Assembly: GCF_000942395.1 (NCBI RefSeq)
Contig: NZ_LN812103.1
Span: 281,000-344,999 of the forward strand
Direction of reading: 5' to 3'
DNA: 64,000 bases
Origin: Risungbinella massiliensis
Lineage (GTDB): Bacteria; Bacillota; Bacilli; Thermoactinomycetales; Thermoactinomycetaceae
The notes under the pieces are model-generated. The model was not told the DNA's origin, did no database searches, and saw nothing but the letters and a program-made list of their open reading frames with translations. Both the position numbers and the translations under genes were made by a program. Positions 25,425-35,090 of the stretch are shown here, in pieces (positions within the stretch are counted from its first letter, which is position 1; each line of letters begins with the position of its first letter).

Positions 25425-26890
25425 AATCAAATCCAAAATTAGAACAAGCATTGGAAAACTGGGGCAACAAAGAAGTGGAAGTACCGGATGTCGTTGTTCA
25501 AAAGATGGAAGATATGTTAGGGAAGATTGCGGTGGAACAAGAGAAGAAAAGGAAGGGAGAAAGGGAGCTGGAAGAAAAAGTAGTCGCAATGGATATGGTG
25601 CCAAAGAAGCGAAAAAGATGGAGGTATGCAGTAGCGGCAGCTTCATTTATTTTAGCTGGACTAGTGACAACATACTATACTTCGGCTGCTTTTCAGGATC
25701 TGGTTCATAAGATACTACCAGTGACATTAGATAAAGGCTTCCAAAAAGCGGATGAAAGCGGTTTGGTTGAGAAGAAACGTTATCAAGTGACGGATAACGG
25801 AGTTACGATCGAAATACAGGAAGTGATGGCAGATCAAGGTATGATCAAAATTGTCTATGATGCTTGGAAAGATAATGGAGAGAAAATTGGGGCAATTTCG
25901 TTAGATGCTGCTTTCCTGAACAGAAAAAATATTCAAGCTCATGATGCAAAAACAAAACGTCTGGTAGTTGTATTCCTGAAAGGCTGGGGGGTAGCTAATG
26001 ATAGTGAGAATAGAGATGGAAAGGTATCTCCTGATCAACGAGGGATCATTACATTCCAAGTGGAGGATACCGATGTTCAAAAAATCATTCTAAAACTACA
26101 TGTTAAGCATATTAGGCCGGAAAACGGAAAACGAGATTTAATAGAGGGTGATTGGAGATTTACCATCCCAATCGATTTCACGAAATCTCAGACATTACAG
26201 AATATAGCAAGCGGAGGAACATATCAAGCACCAGATGGGAATTTTTTGATAGTATCGAAGTTGGATCTGAGACCAAGTCACACTATTTTAACGACTCGCA
26301 GTAAATATGTGTTGAATCCCAATGGATATAACTACCCATTTGAAATTTTAGATGATAAAGGAAATGTAATCTATTCCAATACCGATGATCAGGATAATGA
26401 CAAACAAGTAGATCGACCAGTGTACATGAAAGGAGGTAGTGGAGACGAAGACCCAAAAACTGGTGATATGGTATTTGAAGGGGTTTTTACACCATTTCCA
26501 ACATCTTCTTTCTACACTTTCCGACTAAAAGGTAATTGGTTACCTGTTACGATAGCGAAGACTTTCCCCCTACAAAAAGGAACCAAAATGTCGGTTGAGG
26601 GAGCCGAACTAGTGGTTCAAGATTTGTATATTGGCGCAGATGGACAAAAAACAATAAAGATTAAAGCCAACATTCATGATGGATATGACGCTGCTGTTGT
26701 AAGCATTGGCAATGAGAATGGTAGAATAGGACCATTTGTCATTAATAAAGCAAAATTGGTCAACGGATCTATTGAATTTAACTGGAAGCCAGAATATGAG
26801 ACTCCTCATTCATTACTGCATGTAGATCGAATTAGTAAAGGAAATCTGATAAATTGGGAGACGAAACTCATCCCACAACCAGCAAAATAA
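25421..26890 (+). CDS. DUF4179 anti-sigma factor (cassette 3)
   Basis: Basic cytoplasmic N-terminus, a single membrane helix (about residues 66-86, YAVAAASFILAGLVTTYYTSA) and an extracellular DUF4179 domain. Same layout and C-terminus (NWETKLIPQPAK) as its paralogs, but sensor sequence strongly diverged, suggesting a different signal. Confidence 0.85.
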   Translation: MKSNPKLEQALENWGNKEVEVPDVVVQKMEDMLGKIAVEQEKKRKGERELEEKVVAMDMVPKKRKRWRYAVAAASFILAGLVTTYYTSAAFQDLVHKILPVTLDKGFQKADESGLVEKKRYQVTDNGVTIEIQEVMADQGMIKIVYDAWKDNGEKIGAISLDAAFLNRKNIQAHDAKTKRLVVVFLKGWGVANDSENRDGKVSPDQRGIITFQVEDTDVQKIILKLHVKHIRPENGKRDLIEGDWRFTIPIDFTKSQTLQNIASGGTYQAPDGNFLIVSKLDLRPSHTILTTRSKYVLNPNGYNYPFEILDDKGNVIYSNTDDQDNDKQVDRPVYMKGGSGDEDPKTGDMVFEGVFTPFPTSSFYTFRLKGNWLPVTIAKTFPLQKGTKMSVEGAELVVQDLYIGADGQKTIKIKANIHDGYDAAVVSIGNENGRIGPFVINKAKLVNGSIEFNWKPEYETPHSLLHVDRISKGNLINWETKLIPQPAK

Positions 26891-26934
26891 ACACAACCCG
26901 CAGGCATTGATTGCCATGCGGGTTGTGTTCTTTA
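26891..26934. terminator. Bidirectional terminator
   Basis: ACACAACCCGCAGGCA pairs with TGCCATGCGGGTTGTGT; it lies between the anti-sigma and the convergent AIM24 gene. Confidence 0.85.
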
Positions 26935-27744
26935 TACAGTTGGAGCTGGGAAATAGATTGGTTCGGTAGGAGCGATCCAAAGGGTACCTGTTCCGCTGAA
27001 GGTTTGGAGGTATCCTTCTCCACTAGTAGCAGAGCCGAGCAAAGACTTAGCAGAACGTTCTACTGTAAAGGAGATGCCACCTGTACGAAGAAGGGCAAAG
27101 TTGCCATCCACTTGGACACGCTCGTTGTTCAGTTGTAATTTCATAATTTCATTTGCCGGAACTGGAGATTTCATGATTGCGATCCCAGTGCCACTTAGTT
27201 TCGTTTGGAAGAGACCTTCTCCACCTTTGAGAGCAGAAGAGATACTTTTTTGCATAGCAGTTCCCACTTCTACGGTTGCTTCACAAGCAAAGAACATCCC
27301 TTTGTCTACGATAATTTCTTCGTTTTGTAAGTGATAGACAAGATAATGTTCAAAAGAAGGCTCTAAGTAAATTTCTCCTGTTCCTACATAGGAAGGTTTA
27401 AAAGCTGACTCATTGTTTAGCATAGAACCAGCAAGTTTCCCCATCAGTCCGGAAACACCGCCAACATCATTCTGACTTTGAATGTGTCCTTTCAAGAACT
27501 GAAGCGCACCAGCTTCCATGATGACTTTCCCATTATTCATCACGATCCGGACTTGTTTTAAGCGCCCGCCAGCACGTTGTTGGAAGTAATATTGTCCAGC
27601 TTGAAGAGGAGCATATTCTAGAATCTCAAATGAAGCAGTAGCACCTTGAGCGGAGTCAATTACACGAAAAGGTGCATTGGATGTGTTTTGAGAAGGTTGG
27701 TTATTAGGTGGTTGTTGAAACGGATTTCCAAAAGTTGAATTCAC
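26932..27744 (-). CDS. AIM24 (TIGR00266/DUF124) family protein
   Basis: Pro/Gln/Asn-rich N-terminus (1-30) followed by a beta-rich AIM24 domain with many Gly turns (GGEGLFQTKLSGTGIAIM, SGEGYLQTFSGTGTLWIAP). Bacterial members have no established biochemical role. GGGAGG-type site upstream; monocistronic. Confidence 0.85.
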   Translation of the reverse strand: MNSTFGNPFQQPPNNQPSQNTSNAPFRVIDSAQGATASFEILEYAPLQAGQYYFQQRAGGRLKQVRIVMNNGKVIMEAGALQFLKGHIQSQNDVGGVSGLMGKLAGSMLNNESAFKPSYVGTGEIYLEPSFEHYLVYHLQNEEIIVDKGMFFACEATVEVGTAMQKSISSALKGGEGLFQTKLSGTGIAIMKSPVPANEIMKLQLNNERVQVDGNFALLRTGGISFTVERSAKSLLGSATSGEGYLQTFSGTGTLWIAPTEPIYFPAPTV

Positions 27745-28110
27745 GTTCGTTCCTCCCGGATAATTGGTGAGCTTGTGAAGTATAGGGAGATAGCTGCTAA
27801 ATACACAAGCTACTATTGCCTATATTATAACATTTAAGAGAAGTTAGAATGAGAACAACATTGCTTCGCATTAAAAATTTTTCTAGTTTACAATAGTGGC
27901 TTTGTCACAGAGCAAAGTAGTATAAATTTTATAATCCTGCAAAATACTGAGATAGAACGAAACAAGTAATTGATAAATCTTTTCAGATTAGATTAAGTAT
28001 AATATTGCATTGACTTTAAACTGGGACAGATGGTACGCTATTGGTTGTTCAAAAGATACCGCTTCTTTTAGAAGCAAATACGTTTTATACATATAGGAGG
28101 AATTAGTTCC
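27745..28110. other. Intergenic region between AIM24 and peroxiredoxin genes
   Basis: AT-rich divergent spacer of 366 bp. It contains TATAAT-like words (for example TATAAT at 27998-28003) but no convincing paired -35. No ORF or hairpin stands out. Confidence 0.5.
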
Positions 28111-28650
28111 ATGGCTACACGTCTTGTTGGTACACAAGCACCAGACTTTACTCTAGATAGCACTAAAAATCTAGAGACTCTTGCTGAAAAGGTAAGTCTG
28201 AAAGACTATGAAGGCAAATGGCTCGTTCTTTTCTTCTATCCAATGGATTTTACCTTTGTATGTCCAACTGAAATTACCGCGTTAAGCGATCGATATGATG
28301 AATTCCAAGATTTAGACTGTGATATCTTGGGAGTAAGCACTGACACCAAATATTCTCACCGTGCATGGATCAACACCCCACGTGAAGAGAACGGTCTAGG
28401 TCATATCAACTACCCATTGGCAGCAGACCCAAGCCTCAAAATTAGCCGTGAATACGGTGTTCTTCTCGAAGAAGAAGGAATTGCAATGCGTGGTCTGTTC
28501 ATCATCGACCCTGAAGGTACCATTCGTTACCAAGTTGTTACCGATGACAACGTTGGTCGTAGCGTAGATGAAACGATCCGTGTATTGTCTGCTCTACAAT
28601 CCGGTGGACTCTGTGCAGCAGACTGGAAACCAGGTCAAAAGAACCTGTAA
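28111..28650 (+). CDS. 2-Cys peroxiredoxin (AhpC/TSA family)
   Basis: Peroxidatic Cys51 in DFTFVCPTE and resolving Cys168 in GGLCAADWKPG near the C-terminus define a typical 2-Cys peroxiredoxin, reducing H2O2 and organic peroxides in the cytoplasm. TAGGAGGAATT ribosome site. The next gene, another thioredoxin-fold protein, may be its reductant. Confidence 0.93.
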   Translation: MATRLVGTQAPDFTLDSTKNLETLAEKVSLKDYEGKWLVLFFYPMDFTFVCPTEITALSDRYDEFQDLDCDILGVSTDTKYSHRAWINTPREENGLGHINYPLAADPSLKISREYGVLLEEEGIAMRGLFIIDPEGTIRYQVVTDDNVGRSVDETIRVLSALQSGGLCAADWKPGQKNL

Positions 28651-28684
28651 TCATAACTGACCCACAAAGGGTTCCTTAAATGAG

Positions 28685-28712
28685 AAGACCTAGCCCTTGT
28701 GTTAGGTCTTTT
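28685..28712 (+). terminator. Terminator after peroxiredoxin
   Basis: AAGACCTA/TTAGGTCTT stem, then a pyrimidine-rich tail. Confidence 0.75.
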
Positions 28713-28751
28713 CTTTCCTTTGAAAGTAAATCTATTTAGGAGGTTATCTAT

Positions 28752-29198
28752 ATGCCAATGCGATTACGTACCCCAATGCCTGAGATCAAAGGCGTTACCA
28801 AATGGGTGAATGGAGAAGTATCCCAAGAAACACTTGCTGATAAACCTGTGTTGGTTCATTTCTGGTCTATTAGCTGCCACATGTGTAAAGCCAGCTTTCC
28901 AGAAGTAAAACAAATGCGCGAAGATCATCCAGAGCTAGAAATGATCGGGATTCATATGCCTCGTTCAGAGAAAGATACGGATATCGATGCTGTTTTAGAA
29001 ACAATTGAGAAATACGGATTGGAGCATCCACAAGCCATTGACAATGAGCACAATGTGGTAGATGCTTTTGAAAACGAGTTCGTCCCAGCATTCTATCTTT
29101 TTGACCGCAAGGGCGTTCTTCGTCACCGTTCCGCTGGAGAAAAAGCGCTCTCCATGTTAAAAAAACCATTAGAGCGTGTCTTAGGCGAAACAGAATAA
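28752..29198 (+). CDS. TlpA-like thioredoxin-fold protein
   Basis: 148 aa, thioredoxin fold with an SCHMCKASFPE active site (Cys42 and Cys45), without signal peptide or anchor, so cytoplasmic. TlpA/ResA-like redoxin domain, probably a thiol-disulfide reductant. TAGGAGG before the ATG. Confidence 0.85.
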   Translation: MPMRLRTPMPEIKGVTKWVNGEVSQETLADKPVLVHFWSISCHMCKASFPEVKQMREDHPELEMIGIHMPRSEKDTDIDAVLETIEKYGLEHPQAIDNEHNVVDAFENEFVPAFYLFDRKGVLRHRSAGEKALSMLKKPLERVLGETE

Positions 29199-29231
29199 CC
29201 AAAGTTTTAAGGAGATTAGGAGGATCAACAG

Positions 29232-29615
29232 ATGAATTTACCAGCAGAATTACGTTATACGGTAGAGCACGAATGGGTAAAAACAGAAGGTTCCAACAAA
29301 GTACGGGTAGGAATTACCGATTTTGCACAGTCTGAACTTGGCGACATCGTATTTGTGGAACTACCATCTGTAGGAGATGAGATCACTATTAATGAACCTT
29401 TTGGTAGTGTAGAATCCGTTAAAACTGTCTCCGAGCTTTATGCACCTCTAAGTGGAACTGTTGTAGAAGTAAACGGCGAACTAGAAGAATCTCCAGAGAA
29501 TGTCAATGACGAGCCATACGGTAATGGTTGGATGATCGTAGTCGAGATATCTGACGAGAGTCAGCTGAGCTCACTTCTTTCTGCTGAGCAATACCAAGAA
29601 AGTATTGAAGACTAA
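29232..29615 (+). CDS. gcvH: Glycine cleavage system H protein
   Basis: 127 aa; lipoylation site Lys64 in [13 protein letters not shown], and conserved [19 protein letters not shown]. It shuttles the aminomethyl group, and in Firmicutes also serves as octanoate carrier in lipoate assembly, relevant to the E2 protein encoded at 45804. No P or T proteins are nearby. Confidence 0.96.
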   Translation: MNLPAELRYTVEHEWVKTEGSNKVRVGITDFAQSELGDIVFVELPSVGDEITINEPFGSVESVKTVSELYAPLSGTVVEVNGELEESPENVNDEPYGNGWMIVVEISDESQLSSLLSAEQYQESIED

Positions 29616-29631
29616 TAATGGTAATAGCGAG

Positions 29632-29665
29632 AACCCAGTCTAATGATGTTAGCTGGGTTTTTTTA
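29632..29665 (+). terminator. Terminator after gcvH
   Basis: AACCCAG-CTAA pairs with TTAG-CTGGGTT, followed by T7. Confidence 0.9.
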
Positions 29666-29676
29666 TTGCAGTATAT

Positions 29677-29923
29677 ATGGGAAAGGGATTGATTTTTTGA
29701 TGATATTTCCAGACGTAAAGTCAATATCTGGCGAACAGAAAAAAGTCATCCAACATGGTTACATATTACAAATGATGTATTTCAAAACATTGTGCTTTCC
29801 AAGGAGACAGCCCAAAAACTATCCGAGTTTTTTCAGGGTCCATTATATGAACGAGTAAAACAATGGGATGTACAGATAGCAACTGATCTTGTAGCAAAGT
29901 GTAAAGAATGGTTCAAATATTAA
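29677..29923 (+). pseudogene. Frameshifted small gene (unknown family)
   Basis: An ATG frame MGKGLIF runs into TGA at a T6 tract (29691-29698). Removing one T joins it to an open frame with convincing protein composition (RRKVNIWRTEKSHPTWLHI ... TDLVAKCKEWFKY, ending at 29923). No good ribosome site is visible. Family not recognised. Confidence 0.45.
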
Positions 29924-30089
29924 TACCTAACAAAATTAACGTAAGTGGGATATATGAATCGTCTAAAAAATAAAACTAGCCCGATTTGTCCAACTTTGCT
30001 ATTTGGTGAGTTTTTTCCACGAGTTGTGGAATAACTATAAAAACCAAGCGACGGTTTCCCTCATAAGATAAACAGACGAGGTGAGAAGA

Positions 30090-30338
30090 ATGGAAAACAA
30101 TGAAGCAAATAATCAGCAAAAGTGGAATATCACTCGCAAAGTAACTGCCAAGATGGAATCTGGAAATATGGTTTTTTACCACAACAACCAAGCGATAGGT
30201 AAAATGAGCATGGGTGGTGAAGGGGGACTTGAGATGTATGATGGGTACATGATGGAGAATGAGTCCATCTACTCTTTAGGCGAATATATCCCGCATCAAG
30301 ACTACTATGCTCACAATTGTGATATGGGTTGGTGCTGA
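30090..30338 (+). CDS. Small hypothetical protein (82 aa)
   Basis: Start at ATG 30090 behind GAGGTGAGA. Polar N-terminus, then a Gly/Met/Tyr-rich segment (GKMSMGGEGGLEMYDGYMM) and a C-terminus with two cysteines (HNCDMGWC). No family recognised. Confidence 0.7.
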   Translation: MENNEANNQQKWNITRKVTAKMESGNMVFYHNNQAIGKMSMGGEGGLEMYDGYMMENESIYSLGEYIPHQDYYAHNCDMGWC

Positions 30339-30512
30339 AGACAAGAGGGATAAGCTGTCCAAAAGTCAGCTTATCCTTTCTGTCAAAAAATACGAAAATT
30401 TGTTCGGTTTTGCGTTTTGAAAACAGTTAGTGTGGTAAAATAATCTGTACTTCCACCATCTTCTCATCTTGAGAATTACCAAAATCATTTGGGGAAAGAG
30501 GAGGGGAAATAC

Positions 30513-30929
30513 ATGATCTACTGCTGTGGGGCGAGCATGATTGGAACCATTGATGCGATGCGTAAGAAATCCATCAAAGTCAATCGAGTACCGCTTCTAT
30601 TCTGTCCAGTCTGCCATGATGTGAAGGTTCACCCAGCTATCAAGGAGCAATTTGATCTGGTTCTGGAGTATGCACTAGAAGATCGTGTCCATGAGACTAC
30701 CCTCTATGAACAAATAGACCCCGACATGATAAAAAGATGGCGCGAAGATTGCTTCAGTTTCCAAGGAGATGATCTGGAGGTAACGATACGCGAGCAAATC
30801 GACTTGGCCCTCGATCTACTACGAATATCCAAAGCGGATCAACAGTGGGCAGAGGAGCTCAAGACTCGATTGAAAGTGCTCAGCCAACGTCTTCATCAAC
30901 TGGAGCAGCAAAAGGAGTCAACTAAATAA
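30513..30929 (+). CDS. Hypothetical protein with N-terminal Cys pairs
   Basis: 138 aa from ATG 30513 (GAGGAGGGG upstream). MIYCCGASMIG and LLFCPVCHDVKVH could form a zinc ribbon; the remainder is helical and acidic with a coiled-coil-like C-terminus (about 90-135). Function unknown. Confidence 0.75.
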   Translation: MIYCCGASMIGTIDAMRKKSIKVNRVPLLFCPVCHDVKVHPAIKEQFDLVLEYALEDRVHETTLYEQIDPDMIKRWREDCFSFQGDDLEVTIREQIDLALDLLRISKADQQWAEELKTRLKVLSQRLHQLEQQKESTK

Positions 30930-30935
30930 GGTGAT

Positions 30936-30967
30936 GGGTGCTGGTCAAGTTGATCAGCACCCTTTTT
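30936..30967 (+). terminator. Intrinsic terminator
   Basis: GGGTGCTG-TCA pairs with TGA-CAGCACCC, T5 follows. Confidence 0.9.
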
Positions 30968-31045
30968 CTATATCAGATGGATGGTCTGAGTCTATAACAA
31001 AGGAGAATGACTCGACCTTGGAAGACTTAAATGAAGGTAGAGCAT

Positions 31046-31103
31046 GTTGCATAATGAACCCAAAGCCAGAGGTGTGCCTATGCTTAACTTGGTCTAATGC
31101 AAC
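31046..31103 (+). repeat. Miniature inverted-repeat element, short copy
   Basis: 58 bp bounded by GTTGCAT and ATGCAAC-type ends, with inner AAAGCCAGAGGTG and CCTATGCTTAACTTGG. Homologous to the ends of the 128-bp copy at 22905. Confidence 0.75.
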
Positions 31104-31114
31104 AGAGAACGGTA

Positions 31115-31147
31115 AATAAAAAACCAATTCCCTATATCGGAAATTGG
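31115..31147 (-). terminator. Terminator of the uridine kinase gene
   Basis: CCAATT-CC/GG-AATTGG stem followed on the minus strand by a U-run. Confidence 0.85.
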
Positions 31148-31155
31148 CGTGGTTA

Positions 31156-31773
31156 CTATTTTTTTAAATATGTTTTTATTTGATTCAATAATAAATTGAT
31201 TGCTACTTGATTATGTCCACCTTCTGGAATGATCACATCAGCATATCGTTTGGTTGGTTCAATAAATTGCAGATGCATAGGTCGTACCACAGTTAAATAT
31301 TGCTCGATTACAGAATCTAATGATCTGCCTCTCTCTGCAATATCTCGTTCGATACGACGCAAGATTCGAACGTCTGCATCCGTATCTACAAAAACCTTGA
31401 GATCTAGCAGATTTCGGATTCGTTCATCTTCCAATATCAAAATTCCTTCTAATACGATAATGTCTTTGGGCTCCACTGTCTGTGTGTCACTTGCACGAGT
31501 GTGTTGTGCGTAATCATACTGTGGCTTTTCAACTGTTTGTCGATCTAGCAATTGAAGAACCTGTTCCACTAATAATTCATTATCAAAAGCAAAAGGATGG
31601 TCATAATTGGTTTTTAGTCGTTCTTCCATCGGAAGGTGATCCTGATTTTTGTAATAACTATCTTGTTCAATCAGTAAAACGGATTCTGAAAAAGATTCTA
31701 CTAGTTTGCGAGCGACGGTTGTCTTTCCAGAGCCTGTCCCTCCAGCAACACCGATTACAATAGGTCTACTCAT
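31156..31773 (-). CDS. udk: Uridine kinase
   Basis: P-loop GGTGSGKTT (residues 10-18), [21 protein letters not shown] and the lid region [10 protein letters not shown] are diagnostic of uridine/cytidine kinase, which phosphorylates both nucleosides for pyrimidine salvage. 205 aa, typical length. Own terminator. Confidence 0.95.
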   Translation of the reverse strand: MSRPIVIGVAGGTGSGKTTVARKLVESFSESVLLIEQDSYYKNQDHLPMEERLKTNYDHPFAFDNELLVEQVLQLLDRQTVEKPQYDYAQHTRASDTQTVEPKDIIVLEGILILEDERIRNLLDLKVFVDTDADVRILRRIERDIAERGRSLDSVIEQYLTVVRPMHLQFIEPTKRYADVIIPEGGHNQVAINLLLNQIKTYLKK

Positions 31774-32033
31774 TTTGGCGCCTCCAACAAATTCATTGTT
31801 TCATAAAAAGTATTTTCTATGTATATTTCTATAAAAGTTGAGGTGAATAATGCATAGATATATAGGATAAACGATACTATTTCTATTTTAAACAAAAAAA
31901 TACTCAATACACTATAAAATATCTAGATTATGTAGGCGATATTTTATCTTGAATAGTAAAATCGCTTAATGGTATATAAATAAAACAAGCTTGCTTTCAA
32001 TTGAATGCAGGCTTGTTTTATGTTGGACAAAAG
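31774..32033. other. Intergenic region with a hairpin
   Basis: AT-rich sequence upstream of the uridine kinase gene; no ORF. The hairpin at 31982-32020 (AAACAAGC-TGC / GCA-GCTTGTTT) lies just beyond the decayed permease gene and looks like its old terminator. Confidence 0.5.
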
Positions 32034-32430
32034 TTATTCTGATAACTCTTTTAATGTATCACTCAACTTAAATTGTTTTAGTTGGAAAGTAGATAATAGG
32101 GCAGCAAATACCGAGGAAAATACTGACAGCTGTCAATTGACCTATTAACATAAACGGAAAGGTTATATTTGTTAACTCTAAGCTAGATAGGACAATATAC
32201 CCTAAGGATACTCCGCAATGCCCCAAATGAAACCAGAGATCAGCCCTAGAAGGATTCCTTCTAACAAGATCACTTTGGATAATTGATTGGGAATTGCCCC
32301 CACTGCGCGTATGACACTGATTTCTGCACGTCTTTCATGAATACTTGCCACGATAGAATTCATAAATCCCAATACCCGAAATAATAAATACAGTTAATTG
32401 AATCGTATCAGGAAATTTATCAGCCCACTA
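32034..32430 (-). pseudogene. Decayed FtsX-family ABC permease (C-terminal part)
   Basis: Minus-strand frames give FPDTIQLTVFIISGIG, then FMNSIVASIHERRAEISVIR and AVGAIPNQLSKVILLEGILL (MacB/FtsX C-terminal signature), then VSLGYIVLSSLEL, then LKQFKLSDTLKELSE and a stop. At least three frameshifts separate the blocks and the N-terminal part is missing. Confidence 0.75.
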
Positions 32431-32500
32431 TTAATGAAATTGGCAGGAGGGATTACTTTTGGTAAAGTCAAAATATATACTCAATAATAGAGGAGCATAA

Positions 32501-32640
32501 ATGAAAAATAAAATAAAACTACAAATAATAGGATTAGTAAGAGGGCATATTCTTGCTTGTATCTTATTTACCGTTACTTACTATTCCCTCTGTCAATACT
32601 GGGGATTGGAAATAAGATTATACCAAAGGGAAAAAGCTTT
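32501..32640 (+). pseudogene. Possible gene fragment, membrane-protein-like
   Basis: AGAGGAGCATAA precedes an ATG and about 47 codons with a hydrophobic stretch (HILACILFTVTYYSLCQYW). The frame then runs into the pckA terminator hairpin. Probably a truncated gene; may not be real. Confidence 0.3.
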
Positions 32641-32671
32641 TTGCTTTGGGGTTCCAAAGCAAAAAGCTTTT
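32632..32671 (-). terminator. Terminator of pckA
   Basis: Long hairpin: AAAAGCTTTTTGCTTTGG pairs perfectly with its complement across a 4-nt loop. Confidence 0.85.
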
Positions 32672-32692
32672 GTTATTAACATGAGATTTGGT

Positions 32693-34267
32693 TTAAACTT
32701 TTGGACCTGATTCTTGAACTTCTGCCGATACTCCTTGGAACTTCGAAAAGTTTTCTTGGAAGCGCTTGGCTAATTCTTTCGCTTTTTGATCATAGGCAGC
32801 TTGATCTTCCCAAGTATTGCGTGGTTGTAGCAACTCGCTAGGAACATTTGGACACTCGTTCGGGATATGAAGTCCAAAGATCGGGTCTTGTGTATAAGGG
32901 ACCTCTTTTAATTCTCCGGCGATGGCAGCAGATACCATAGCACGGGTGTGTTTTAGGTTCATTCGGTTGCCTACTCCATAGGCACCACCTGTCCATCCAG
33001 TGTTGACGAGATAGACTTGAACGTCGTGTTCCACCATCTTCTTCCCTAGCATTTCTGCGTAAACATGTGCTGGTCTTGGTAAGAATGGAGCACCAAAACA
33101 GGTAGAGAAAGTAGCTTCAGGCTCTGTAACGCCACGTTCGGTACCAGCAAGTTTACTAGTGTATCCAGAGAGGAAATGATACATTGCTTGTTCTTTGGTT
33201 AGTCTAGAGATCGGAGGTAATACTCCAAAAGCATCTGCGGTCAGGAACAAGATCACATTAGGATGACCAGATGTGCCAGGTATAACGGCATTTGGGATAT
33301 AATCGATTGGATAAGCAGCTCTGGTATTTTCCGTCAAGGAGCCATCTGCATAGTTTGGAACCCGGTTTTCATCGAGGGCTACATTTTCTAGGACAGATCC
33401 AAAACGGACAGCTTGCCAGATTTGTGGTTCCTTCTCTTGAGTAAGTCCGATACATTTGGCATAACAGCCACCTTCAAAGTTAAAGACACCATTTTCGGAC
33501 CAGCCATGCTCGTCATCTCCGATTAATTGACGATTAGGATCAGCAGAGAGAGTAGTTTTTCCAGTACCAGAAAGTCCAAAGAAAAGCGACACATCTCCTT
33601 TTTCTCCTACATTGGCGGAGCAGTGCATAGGAAGTACATTACGATCTGGAAGTAGATAGTTAAGTACACTAAAAATTGATTTTTTCATTTCACCAGCGTA
33701 GTGTGTTCCCGCAATTACTACTACTTTTCGTTCAAAGCTGATTCCAATAAAGGTTTTGGAGCGTACCCCGTCTTGTTCTGGATCAACTTGGAAATTAGGA
33801 ACATTGATTACAGTGAACTCTGCTTGGTAGTTGGTTAGCTCCTCTTTGCTAGGACGAATGAAAAGTTGACGAACAAATAAGTTATGCCAAGCATATTCTG
33901 TAAGAACTCGTACTGGTAGACGATAACTTGGATCTGCACCTGCAAAACCATCAAACACAAAGAGTTCTTTTTCACGTAGATATTGTTCTAGCCGTGCGTA
34001 AATCTTTTCAAATTTCTCTATTTCGAGTGGTTGATTAACTGCTCCCCAGTCGATCTGATCTTGGATATTCTCTTCCACTGTTAGGTAACGATCTTTGGGA
34101 GAACGACCTGTAAATTCGCCTGTCGTTGCACGTAGAGCACCTTCGCTAGTCAAGGTCGCTTCTTTACGGGTTACCGCCTCTTCGACTAATTGCGCAACAG
34201 ATAAGTTTTGATGTAGGGTTCCTTTTAGCTCCAGTGTAGTAGCTAGAGGCCGTAGTACCATGCTCAT
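32693..34267 (-). CDS. pckA: Phosphoenolpyruvate carboxykinase (ATP)
   Basis: 524 aa, full length. Kinase-1a P-loop [14 protein letters not shown], substrate and metal motifs GDDEHGW and [12 protein letters not shown], and [10 protein letters not shown]. It converts oxaloacetate and ATP to PEP, the first gluconeogenic step. Start ATG at 34267 is four codons... no closer than the upstream ATG-AGC pair; AAAGGATG lies about 9 nt before it. Monocistronic. Confidence 0.97.
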   Translation of the reverse strand: MSMVLRPLATTLELKGTLHQNLSVAQLVEEAVTRKEATLTSEGALRATTGEFTGRSPKDRYLTVEENIQDQIDWGAVNQPLEIEKFEKIYARLEQYLREKELFVFDGFAGADPSYRLPVRVLTEYAWHNLFVRQLFIRPSKEELTNYQAEFTVINVPNFQVDPEQDGVRSKTFIGISFERKVVVIAGTHYAGEMKKSIFSVLNYLLPDRNVLPMHCSANVGEKGDVSLFFGLSGTGKTTLSADPNRQLIGDDEHGWSENGVFNFEGGCYAKCIGLTQEKEPQIWQAVRFGSVLENVALDENRVPNYADGSLTENTRAAYPIDYIPNAVIPGTSGHPNVILFLTADAFGVLPPISRLTKEQAMYHFLSGYTSKLAGTERGVTEPEATFSTCFGAPFLPRPAHVYAEMLGKKMVEHDVQVYLVNTGWTGGAYGVGNRMNLKHTRAMVSAAIAGELKEVPYTQDPIFGLHIPNECPNVPSELLQPRNTWEDQAAYDQKAKELAKRFQENFSKFQGVSAEVQESGPKV

Positions 34268-34614
34268 GAATCAACCATCCTTTATTTTGAGATTTAACAT
34301 ATTTTGGATTAGGTAAAATGAATGTGATATATTAATTACATCAAAAGTATAACATATTTAAAAGGATATGTACCATGTTTTTCCCATGTGCTGGATAAAA
34401 GGAAAAAAAGGCTATGAAATAGTAGGGAAACAAGAGATTAAAGTATAATTTTATATAAAATGGTTCTTCTAACTTTTGGTATGTTTGGATGAATGAGTTG
34501 CAAAAGTTGTTAATATATTAGGATTATCAGGGGTTTGTAGAAACTACTATGATTGACAAGGTCAAGGAATAGTGGTATCTTCGAACAGAATGAATTACAC
34601 GTGGGAGTGTTAGG
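34268..34614. other. Divergent intergenic region pckA / S1-domain gene
   Basis: 347 bp, AT-rich. The only clear signal is the plus-strand promoter at 34553. The minus-strand pckA promoter and any glucose-control site could not be placed with confidence. Confidence 0.5.
34553..34581 (+). promoter_or_regulatory. Sigma-A promoter of the S1-domain gene
   Basis: TTGACA, 17 nt, TATCTT; 34 nt before the start codon. Confidence 0.7.
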
Positions 34615-35016
34615 ATGAGCGAGTTAAAGGAAGGGACCGTCGTAACAGGAGAAGTGATTTCCGTTAAGCCATTCGGGGCTTTCGTCAAACTAGAATCAGG
34701 TGAGACTGGTTTGGTTCACATCTCCCAAATCTCTACTAAATATGTAGAAAAAGTCGAAGATGTCCTTCAAGTAGGTACTAATGTAAAAGCGAAGGTGCTT
34801 TCCATTGATCCATCGGGTAAGATTTCTTTATCCATGAAAGCGCTGATGAGCGAAGAGCGCCCACAACGTGAGCGTAGAGGCGGTGGAGATCGTCGTGGCG
34901 GTGGTCGCGGTGGCAACAAAAATCCCGGTGACTTTGAAGACATGATGAAAAAGTGGATGAAAAGTTCGGAGGAACGTCTCAGCGCACTCGCAGCGAAACA
35001 GAAGAAAAACCGCTAA
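34615..35016 (+). CDS. S1-domain RNA-binding protein (YugI-like)
   Basis: One S1/OB-fold domain (residues 5-75: GTVVTGEVISVKPFGAFVKL, GLVHISQIS, GKISLSMKA) followed by an Arg/Gly-rich RGG-like segment (about 80-103) and a short helical tail. Resembles the general stress protein 13/YugI group, associated with ribosomes. It has its own promoter and terminator. Confidence 0.9.
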   Translation: MSELKEGTVVTGEVISVKPFGAFVKLESGETGLVHISQISTKYVEKVEDVLQVGTNVKAKVLSIDPSGKISLSMKALMSEERPQRERRGGGDRRGGGRGGNKNPGDFEDMMKKWMKSSEERLSALAAKQKKNR

Positions 35017-35048
35017 ATGGGACAGTTCTCCTTTTCGCATAGATGAAC

Positions 35049-35090
35049 AAAAAGCCTCTCTTTTACCGGGAACGGTAGGAGAGGCTTTTT
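35049..35090. terminator. Bidirectional terminator
   Basis: AAAAAGCCTCTC pairs with GAGAGGCTTTTT; shared with the convergent methyltransferase gene. Confidence 0.9.

Noticed and set aside
27745-28110. PerR-type operator upstream of the peroxiredoxin gene
   Set aside because: AT-rich TTATAAT words are present, but no convincing full inverted repeat of the PerR consensus.
29643-29858. 71-codon ORF after gcvH
   Set aside because: It overlaps the gcvH terminator, and the neighbouring frame has clearly better protein composition.
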